Below the pieces are notes generated by a model. It was not told the DNA's origin. It did not search any database and worked only from the letters and a program-made list of their open reading frames with translations. This document shows positions 55,270 to 64,000 of a stretch of DNA of 64,000 bases, one piece after another (positions within the stretch are counted from its first letter, which is position 1; each line of letters starts with the position of its first letter). Position numbers and translations under genes: made by a program. This stretch comes from Eledone cirrhosa (taxonomy: Eukaryota > Mollusca > Cephalopoda > Octopoda > Eledonidae): positions 4,220,546-4,284,545 of the forward strand of contig OZ024759.1 of NCBI GenBank assembly GCA_964016885.1, in the 5' to 3' direction.

Positions 55270-55680
55270 ACAACTGCTCTCTCTCTCTCTATATATATAT
55301 ATACACACATATATGTACGTATGTATGTATATGTGTATATATGTGTATGAATGAGTGTGTATGTGTGTATATGTGTACATAGGGTTTTGGTATATGTACG
55401 TTTGGTGAACATATGTGTATTTACCTGTATCTATGTGTGAGTGTGCGTTCTATACGCATTTATGCGTGTTTATTTATATATGTATTTATAATTATATGTA
55501 TATATACACACACAAACATATATTTATATGTGTATTTGGTGCATACAATCGTATGTGTGCGGGTATATGTGTTGCGCCGGTTTACGTCCGTGCGCGCCTG
55601 TTTATGTGTACGTATATGTATATGCATGCCGTGAGTTTTCGCATATGCTCGTGTATAAATGTGTGTATGTATATATTTAA
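55270..55680. repeat. TATG/TGTA microsatellite tract
   Basis: CTCTCT then TATATA, TATGTGTATA and similar repeats. 55047-55270 and 55680-55935 show no recognisable gene. Confidence 0.85.
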
Positions 55681-55937
55681 TTATTATTACTTTTATGATT
55701 TTAATAACATCTGTCATTTTCGTTCAACTAATTTATTTACATTATTCTGGACTCCGAAGCCGAGCATCATTCAGTTTCCTTAATAGAATATTAGTCTACG
55801 ACTCCATTTACACCATAAACGTGGTTTTGTCTTTACGTGTAATTGTTGTCACCGCTCCACATAACGACGTATTATCTTCTTTTTCCCGTTCATTGCCAGG
55901 GAACGTCTTCACGAATCAAAGCATAAATTATTTTCAC

Positions 55938-56503
55938 GAGCTGACGTACCCAGCTTCGCCCGGGTAAACAGATGATAAAAGAAAAGGTCCCTATTTACTC
56001 CCTTCACAACTCTGTATGTTAGACTGACAGACAGGCACACAGACAGATAAACTGCGTGGCGATTGTGGAACGCCGCACGTATACACACATACACGCACAC
56101 AAACTTACACACACACCCGTGCACTTACACACACGCACACACTCACACATGTTGATAGTTTTTACTTTCTGTGGAACGCTGCACGCACGCACACATACAT
56201 AAACATACGCGCACGTACATACACACGCACACATGTTAATAGTTATTGCTTTCCTTCCCCTCTTATTTCCACACACATCACACACACACACACACACACG
56301 TCTCTACACTGACACATATACATAGTGTATCCAACACAGCGTTCACTTTGCCTCTCTCTCGCCTCTCTCTCTCATTGGCATTATACATATTAATTTAAGT
56401 TTGGCGTCGTTGAGGTGGGCGGAGTCGTTAGAAACCTATGAACCAATGATAATCGAGAATTATGACACACGGAATATTGACATTGTTGAAATTAATATAT
56501 AGA
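55938..56503 (-). mobile_element. Non-autonomous Helitron, about 565 bp
   Basis: On the minus strand it starts TCTATATATTAATTTC (5' end at 56503) and ends GGGCGAAGCTGGGTACGTCA + GCTCG (a mutated CTAG). The first 350 bp match the 5' region of the large Helitron (61900-62316), including TTGGCGTCGTTGAGGTGGGC and the CACACACGCAC tracts. No coding sequence. Confidence 0.8.
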
Positions 56504-59500
56504 CTAGCTGACGTACCCAGCTTCGCCAGGGTAAACAGATGATAAGAGAAGACAGGTAAAAGAGAAAATGTCTGTATTGGATGTTTGTCTGGTTACAGTG
56601 TGAAGCGAGTCCGTGTTGTCTGTGTGATACAAAAAAACTGTAAAAGAAATCTTCCAGATATACCAGATTCTTCGTTGTCCGGTTTGTGCATAGTATATGA
56701 ACAATTCTAGGTGCTCCTACCTAGAATAGTGACCTCTAGGAGATGGTTCCTCTTCGGCCTGACTGGAAAACGTGTATCATTGCATAGACGTGGTTGTTCC
56801 ACGTTTCTCAAAAGGATGATGGAAGTTCCAATCTGTTATATTATATGTAGATATAGATATAGATAATTAATAAAAAAGATGTCCGTCAATGTAAAGAAGG
56901 TCCCTATTTACTTGAAATGGTTTATACAAATGCCAAATTAATATGGATATGGATAACCTGCTTATCTATAAGTGGTCAGCTATAATAATAAACCAACAAA
57001 TTATATGACACAAAAATTTATTCAGTAATTTCCAGGCTCTTAGCCACTGAGTAATAGACAGTCAATATTGCCCAGATTTCAACTCGGGGAGGTGGCCTGG
57101 TTTGAACTCAAAATGGCGGATCCTTCTACTTCGAAAATAGAATGGTTTTTCAATATTACTCTAGCCCTGGCCGGCCATAGGCACCAAACTTTTTGCCAGA
57201 CTCAGCATATGATGAGGTTTTATTACCACTGCAATCAGAAGCGATAAATTTGAAGGCAATTTCTACCAATACTTGTTGGTTTTTATTGCTCATTATCGAC
57301 AATAAATGACATTGAACATAAATGATAACTCTGCCAAAGCTCACAATACAGATGAAAGGAAACCAATGTCCGAATCATATACGTCGCTTATTGATAGCAT
57401 TAAAGATATGCATACATCAGCTCAAAGCTTCATTATAGACAATATTTAGGTTTGTTCCTCTGTTAGTGGTATCAATTGCAAATTTTATACCATCAGGATC
57501 GCACACTCGAGATGCAGCAACATAGAGTTGCCCATGGCTGGATCATTCAAGCAGATACCGACTCGCTTGAAAGTCTGTCCCTGTGCCTTGTTGACAGTCA
57601 TGGAGAAGGCCAAATTGACGGGAAACTGTCTCCTTTGCCAAATAAATGGCAGCAGATCTTCACTTGGTCTCAGCATGATCCTCGGAATGAGAACCGATGC
57701 CTCTCTGCCTGGGAGTTTAGCTTCTAAAACTCTTCCGTTAATCAATCTCTCAACAATCAATCTGGTACCATTGCAAAGACCCATTTTATGATTGATATTT
57801 CTAAGCAATATAATCGGCAAACCCTTTTTCAACCTCAAAATATGTGGGGGAAATCCGGGTATTTGAAGTGAATTCAGATACTCAGTCGGAACATCCATAC
57901 TGTTCTGCTGATTAGGCTCCATTGCAGGAAACATTCCGGCTACTTGTGAATTTATTTCATCGACCGTTGCATTCGTATGAGTTAGAATAACACGTTCCGA
58001 TATTCAGGAGATATTCTGCCAAAAAGCATTCAAATTAGGGAACACCCAGTCAATCAATCAAGCCTTGGCGGTCCAGTGGCATGACCAAATGGTCTGGGAT
58101 TTATACAGTCTGATTATCACCAGCGTGTGGCAATTCATCGTTTCCCAACTGCATCAACCATCGGCCGTATGTCTCAGCCTCTTCGTTTTGCCCGAACATA
58201 GGAAGTCGCATATTATCGTGTAATCGCAAAACTCTGAAATGGCGCCACAACGGGGACTTTTTCAGACATGCATTGACAATTTGTGCTCTTTGAGCATTCC
58301 TAACAATTGGTAGCACCTGTCTGAAATCGCCACCAACAACGATAGTCTTACCACTGAATGGCAGGTCACTACCGCAGATATCTCTCAAAGTTCTGTCCAA
58401 TGCCTCCAGCAAATATCTGTGTGCCATTGGAGCCTTGTCCCAAATAATCAGAGACGTATTGCGTATAAGGCCCGCGAGTTCACTTTGTCCTGTAATATTA
58501 CAGAAACTCAACTCATCTGGAGCCAATGGAGCCTTGAAGCATGAGTGGAAGGTCCTTCCACCACTCAGCAAAGTGGCAGCGATGCCCCTGGTGGGCACAG
58601 GGAGAGCAATCTTCCTCTGAGCTCTGACTGCCGATAACATAGTGTTGAAACAGAATGTCTTTCCGGTGCCTCCTGGAACATCTATGAAAGCACAAAGTTG
58701 CTCATTAGTGGAAATCGAGTGGAGAGCGCCATCAACCAATTCTCTGTGAGATTAGGTCAACATTGGCATACGTTCATCCACAATACGTTGCTTTTCCAGT
58801 GGATCAAACTGGAATAGTTCCCTCCGATCGAGTGGCAACCGTCTAAGCTGCAATCTCATGTTCAATGCTAAGACACGTTGCCGCATTTCTTCATCAGGAA
58901 TTGGTAAATTGAAATCTGTTAAACATTTCAAATGAACTTCGAGCAGTTGCTCAATATTGAGCAAAACAATAGCTTTCAGCAAATTTTCATCATAGACCTG
59001 AAGATGGTGCCTAAAATCATCAGCCATAATTCCCCAATGGCGTTCGAATAACTCTCTTGGATCGGCAGGATTGCAGAATCCTAGAATCGTGACAAACAAC
59101 TGCCTTATTCGAGCTGGCATCTGTGTTGTTCCTGCAGCTTCCATGGCGTTATACCATTCAGCGTCATCCTGAAGGAGTCCCAGATGCTGACACACAGCCT
59201 GGTATCTTTTATATTCCACGCCATTGATTGTTTTCAAATCAGCGAAGCTCTGTTTACCTCTCGAAAAATCACTATGCAACAGAACTCGGAGATAAAACAC
59301 ATCACCAGATGCTGGATGGACATTACAAACCCGTCCAATAGTCATGAATCTCAACTTTTGTTTTCTATCATTCCATTTCTTTCCCTTCTTATCCCACGTA
59401 TAGTGCGAAGGGAAATCGCAGTAGAGTTGCTTTTGATCCGGGTTCAAAGCATGTTCCCTATTATGCTTGAACCACTCAGTCAATTCCGTCTTAGGAGGTG

Positions 59501-62316
59501 GTGCGTTAGCAATTCTTTCGATACCTCTTCTAGTGTCCTTAAAACAGACCATTTGCCTATTCTCTAAGTGAACCGTCAGTTTCTGAACGCTGTGTTTGCG
59601 TTCATTGAGATCAAAATCGAACAATCTCCAGCAAGCTTCGCTAGATCCAATCGAGCGAACATCCTGGAACCTGCCAACTTCATCTCCTTGGTTCACTTCC
59701 TCATTCCTGACATTCATCATTGCCCCATCATGACCTTTGTAAACATATTTGAATAGATATTTGCAAGCTTTCACTGAGCTACAAATTTCCACATTAATAT
59801 GACAACGATATTTCATAATCAAATATGGATTGTATGGCACAACCCATTGATTTGTAACCTGTCGACCGTTTACATTTTCGACCAAACCGCCATCGGCAGG
59901 CGACCGTCTTCTGTATGAGGGATGAGCATCCCCATCATTCCAGGAAGTGTTCGTGACAAAAGATTTCAGAAAGTGCTTACTGCATTGGCCATTTTTCATG
60001 CAAGGCGCTTTCCGATTTGCCACTCCGCATTGGTTGTGCACCATTGACTTTGCCACCAAGTTGCATAGTACCTCATTCTCCGGCAGTTCAGCACACACAA
60101 TGCTGTCGACATCCTCAGCACATCACAATTTGCAATGTCTATGTAAAATGATCAGCAAATGTGCATGTGGCAATCCTCTTTTTTGGAATTCAATTACGTA
60201 TGTAAAAGCAACTATACTTCCAAAGATTCCCTCTTTTTCCACATCATCCATTATCTTTTTCAGATATCCTTTGAATACTCTTGCCACAATATCAGGACGG
60301 TCCTTTGGCTGTTGTCCTGGCAAAAGTGCATCCTTAATATCAGTCCATTCAGGATTGCATGTAACCGTTATAAACAAATCTGGCTTTCCAAACTTTCTGA
60401 CAATAGCCATTGCATCCTGATAGCGAATGTTCATATATCTCGGGCCGCCGATGAACGACGATGGCAAAATGATGCGTCGACCAATTTGCTTGTAATTGGC
60501 ATCATCGGCTGTTATCGCATCCTGTATATTATTATACAATTCAGCTCTGATATGTTGCTGATGTGTAGCTATATAATTTAGCCTTTGATTTTCGATCTTT
60601 GCGTATGCCATACAACAGTATTCCTGGAACAATCTGCTGGCTTGAAATAGCGCATTTCTCTGTTGATTCCTCTCGTTCAAATGGAACGCGTAAAAGTCGC
60701 GAATCGAATTATTGTGTCTATTGCCACCTCCCTGTTGATGCTGATTCTCATGATCATCTAAATGAACAGACATGTTCCATCCATTTTCACCTTTTGGGAA
60801 TAAAAGAACATAATGCAATGGATGGTATGTCCTATTTGACTCATTGATAGTTTTGAGACCACCATCTCTGCGATTGAGGGCGATATCTCTCGATCCAGGC
60901 TTATCGTCCATCAACACAGCAACTTCACGAAATCCTTCAGGGGCATTATATCGCCGTTCGTGTTGATTCCTTGGCACTGCGTTAGCCTTAATCATCAATG
61001 TTTGTTGCTGAACATTCTGCAGTTCAGCCACCAACATGAAATCCATAACATAAGGATTACACTGTCTAAGCCATGATTGCAAATCATGGATCAAATCACT
61101 TAACCTTTGCCGTTCAAGTTCAGTTATATTTCCCGGCAACTTCATCCAACCGATCCTGATATCCTCCTCCGATTCACTATAATCTGGATCGTTAACGTAA
61201 ATTTGAGCGAATCAAGGCCTCTCTCCTGGGGTAACTTCTAAATTACCGATACAATGATACAAACGGCATTGAATGACGACATTCGGTTGCCATGCTCCAC
61301 TCTCAAACATCTAACTCTCTGCGATGCTAAAGCTAATAAATTGTTAATTTGCCGCGAATATTTGCGCAGTAATCTACCTCGGTCTCATTGATCACCCCAC
61401 ATACTTAGTATTTTAAACTTCGGTGACTCCCCATCATCCGGCATTCGCAAAGGTTCTAGTTGAACTGCTCCTTTGTGACAGCACATTGTGGTCCACGTCT
61501 TTTCGTGCCACCAAAGCAATGCTCCACAATGTGGAGACCCTGCTCGTCCACCAATCTGACAGTGACACGGTTGCCATGATCCATTTTTGATATCATTCGT
61601 TCGCCTTCTAGCCTCTTTACTGGAATGAGGAGCACTTTGCGACACATTCCCTGAACTTCTGTATTGCGCTGGTGCTGTTCAGCCAGCTCCTCTTCATCCA
61701 TCGGAGCACGCCATTGCTGCTGAATTCTGGCCACCTGCTGATGATGCTCAGCCAGTTCGTTTTTCAACCATCGCAGCACTCCGTCGCCGCTGTAGTTCAC
61801 TGTTTGATAAAGTCGAATTGCTTTTCTTATCAGTATTCATTTGGAGCAATTGTAAAAAAAAATGACACAATAATAAATATAAAAGATGTCCGTCAATGTA
61901 AAGAAAGGTCCCTATTTACTCCCTTCACAACTCTGTGTATGACAGACAGGCACACAGACAGATAAACTGCGCGGCGATTGTGGAACGTCACACACATACA
62001 CGCATGGAAACGCGCACACGCCCGCAAACTTACACACGCACACACTCACACATGTTGATAGTTTTTACTTTCTGTGGAACACTGCACGCACGCACACACA
62101 CATAAACATACGCGCACATACATACACACGCATACATGTTAATAGTTATTGAACACAGTGTTCACACTCTCCCCTCTCACTCCCTCATTGGCATTATGCA
62201 TATTAATTTCAGTTTGGCGTCGTTGGGGTGGGCGGAGTCGTTTGAAACCTATGAACCAATGATAATCGAGAATTGTGACACACGGAATACTGACGTTCTT
62301 CAAATTAATATATAGA
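56504..62316 (-). mobile_element. Helitron with broken RepHel, about 5.8 kb
   Basis: The 3' end is GCGAAGCTGGGTACGTCAGC + TAG|T at 56504; the 5' end is A|TCTATATATTAATTTGAA at 62316. Helitrons insert between A and T without target duplication, and both flanks fit. The minus strand carries the Rep-helicase gene (57485-61800). The 3' terminus abuts the 5' terminus of the smaller Helitron with no bases between. Confidence 0.88.
57485..61800 (-). pseudogene. Helitron Rep-helicase (HUH nuclease plus Pif1-like helicase), broken
   Basis: Order on the minus strand: a charged N-terminus; a zinc-like motif HCGALLWWHEKTWTTMCC near 61500; a Helitron-like N domain (TYHPLHYVLLFPKGENGW; FQEYCCMAYAKIE); the Rep HUH motif GLPHAHLLIIL near 60150; the Rep tyrosines in CKYLFKYVYKG near 59750; then the helicase with Walker A PGGTGKTF, motif II IIWDKAPM, VGGDFRQVLPIV and, at the C-terminus, MTVNKAQGQTF. 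TGA near 60124, TAA near 58752 and frameshifts near 61385-61146 and 58101-57934 break it. Motif II normally reads WDEAPM, so the catalytic Glu is replaced by Lys. An intact version would nick and unwind DNA for rolling-circle transposition. Confidence 0.88.
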
Positions 62317-62324
62317 TATATATA

Positions 62325-62520
62325 TATCATCATCATCATCATCATTTTACGTCCACTTTTCTCTGCTTGCAAGCCATGTGCCTCTTCCTATATATACATA
62401 TATACTATATACATATACACACATATACATATATATATATGTATGTATATATATATATGTATATATATATATACGTACTTAATACATGCATACATTTATT
62501 TTTTTAAAATTAATTGAGTT
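62325..62520 (-). repeat. RTE family A 3'-tail fragment and TA-rich tract
   Basis: (ATC)n then ATTTTACGTCCACTTTTCTC + TGCTTGCAAG, the last 40 bp of the LINE at 45212-48510, followed by TATACATA repeats. Confidence 0.75.
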
Positions 62521-63085
62521 CTTAACACGCAGGATTAAAATTGTTTTTAAAAAAACTAATTAACCCACGTGTATATTATTTTACTTTCTTATGTTTCGCG
62601 ATTGCCTCCCTTTTCCGCTTCGTGACGCTGTGAAATTCCTCAGTCTAGGACTGCTGGAATTTCAAATTTGGCGGTCATTATGATGCGTGAAGGGACGACT
62701 TAGCTGACACAAAAATAATTGCGGTAAGAAATTTTTTCTTATATCAATGTTTGAAGGGCATCCACTGATGATTTATAAGTGCCCACCTGCATATGTTCTT
62801 ACAGAAAAATATGTAGGCTTCTACATAAACAAGAAACATTCTCCCAACTTGTAGAAAACTTATAATGAAACAATTGTTTGGAAAGAGAGATATATTTTAA
62901 TTTTAATTATATCTCATATAAAATAATACAACTGGCTTTCCACAAAATACATATAGTTAGCACCCCAAACACAAAATTGGGATTATACTAAGGTATATCC
63001 TAATGTTTGTTGAGTGAGATGGTAGCCAGTCAGAGTTTAGCTTAAAGCTTTCTCTGTTACTGTATTAAATATATGTATCTATATA
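62521..63085. other. AT-rich unassigned stretch
   Basis: No ORF, repeat end or RNA motif recognised. A single AAGGGCATCCACTGATGATTT is reminiscent of the LINE module but too short to assign. Confidence 0.4.
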
Positions 63086-63089
63086 TATC

Positions 63090-64000
63090 ACCTTGACCGA
63101 CCAGTCTGTCGGGCGTCCATTCGGCGCCGCTGGTCACAGCACGCCGTCCATTCCTCTCTGGATTGTGCTTTCCTCATCCATGTAGTCCCAATCATATTCC
63201 TAAAATGATCTGCCACCTTCATGGAGGCCTTCCGAGTGGTCGCTTCCACTCGCACGGGTACCACTCCGCAACTGCGCAGGTCCAGCGATTATCGGTGAAC
63301 CGGGCGACGTGTCCAGCCCATCTGAACTTGCTGCGTATATATTGCGCGATGACGTCCCTCACGTCGGACTTCTGTCTGATGACTTCGCTCCTGATGTGCT
63401 CTCTCAACGAGATTCCTAGCATTGATCTCTCCATGGCTCTTTGAGCCGTTACCAGCCTCTGCTCTTCTCTCTTCGTTGTAGCCCAAGTTTCACTGCCATA
63501 TAACTTTGTAGGTAAAACTGTGCTATTGAAGAAGTTGGCTTGGGCGATCTTGTCTAACCTCCCCTTGAGCACATCCCTTATGCCGCTGAACACCTTCCAT
63601 CCGGCCTTTACTCTCTGCGAGATCAGCCTCTCAATGTCTCAGCGCATGTTCACTTCTTGTCCTAGGTAGACGTATTCCTCCACCTCCTCTATTTCATCAC
63701 CGCCAACCACCATTCGACCTGTTGGTATGTTGTCGGACCGCATGAAGTTCATTTTCATGCTGTTCATCTTGAGGCCTACTGCAGAGCTTTTGATGTCGAG
63801 CTCCGTCAGCATGGTCTGAAGCCGATCCGTGGTTTCAGCGATGAGTACGATGTCATCAGCGAAACGGAGGTGGGTAAGTATCTCCCCATTGATGGTGACA
63901 CCGCCTTGCCAGTCAATGCCTCTGATGATCTGCTCGAGACACGCGGTGAAAACTTTTGGAGAGATCGTATCTCCTTGCTTCACTCCCTTCTCGACCGGCA
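63090..64000 (-). pseudogene. Different RTE LINE, 3' part of RT and C-terminus, runs off the right edge
   Basis: Minus-strand frame: KQGDTISPKVFTACLEQIIR, HLRFADDIVLIAE (catalytic FADD), GLKMNSMKMNFMRSDN, EEYVYLGQEVNMR, then an in-frame TGA near 63637 and DIERLISQRVKAGWKVFSGI onward, KLYGSETWATTKREEQRL, FRWAGHVARFTDNRW and RPLGRPP, where the frame shifts. The wording (QGDTISPKLFTA) is typical of the classic RTE group and clearly different from families A and B. Inactive as read; the 5' part lies beyond the window. Confidence 0.85.

Noticed and set aside
57485..58739. Host Pif1-like helicase gene
   Set aside because: Continuous in order with the Helitron Rep domain and bounded by Helitron ends, so it belongs to the element.

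Overview
The window looks like cephalopod (most likely octopus) nuclear DNA. The reasons are two abundant tRNA-derived SINE families of the kind described from octopus, RTE-type LINEs ending in (ATG)n tails, a decayed multi-finger C2H2 zinc-finger gene, a gene built from phase-1 EGF and fucolectin-type (FTP) exons, and very high microsatellite and minisatellite content. The species call is an inference; no tRNA, rRNA, bacterial gene or CRISPR array was found.

Host genes are sparse. One multi-exon gene on the minus strand runs through the left third. Exons are recognised at 23436-23585 (putative), 22174-22317 (EGF), 21285-21542 and 11688-11880 (the two halves of an FTP domain), 6822-6956 (EGF) and 4474-4611 (EGF). 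All but one junction are phase 1, and the gene continues past the left edge. The second host locus is a broken C2H2 zinc-finger gene at 39826-40545. Everything else is repeats and mobile elements.

Layout: 1-4440 is a CCA triplet tract and a 51-bp minisatellite lying in an intron. 4640-11700 holds nested MITE/SINE/LINE debris and a TTAA-flanked piggyBac-type MITE (7412-10022) whose inside has expanded into about 35 copies of a 73-bp unit. 12128-19275 is a second expanded copy of the same MITE, with a SINE and a 5.6-kb Tx1-clade LINE nested in its satellite. 19.3-25.3 kb has a SINE split by a clean MITE copy, a hAT element with an 8-bp target duplication, SINE clusters and a decayed Helitron. 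25.4-27.5 kb is a broken RTE LINE; 28.1-32.2 kb is an internally deleted Ty3/gypsy LTR element; 33-34.5 kb is another RTE remnant. 34.7-37.7 kb has two minisatellites, one made from LINE coding sequence. 37.7-38.2 kb has two abutting piggyBac MITEs. 43.2-44.6 kb is AT-rich and carries two hammerhead-ribozyme-like motifs. 45.2-48.4 kb is an RTE LINE with an uninterrupted 1038-codon ORF. 50.5-54.2 kb is TG-rich minisatellite followed by a 52-bp satellite with 12-unit higher-order structure. 55.9-62.3 kb is two Helitrons joined head to tail, the larger with a broken Rep-helicase. 63.1-64 kb is the 3' part of a different RTE LINE running off the right edge.

The main story is how repeats build on one another: tandem satellites arise inside a MITE, a Tx1-type LINE sits in such a satellite, a LINE coding segment becomes a minisatellite, a SINE carries a LINE-like tail, and Helitrons join in tandem. 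The strongest leads are the Tx1-in-piggyBac-satellite nest (parallel to Xenopus Tx1L in Tx1D), the paired hammerhead-like motifs with compensatory stem changes, and the zero-gap Helitron junction.
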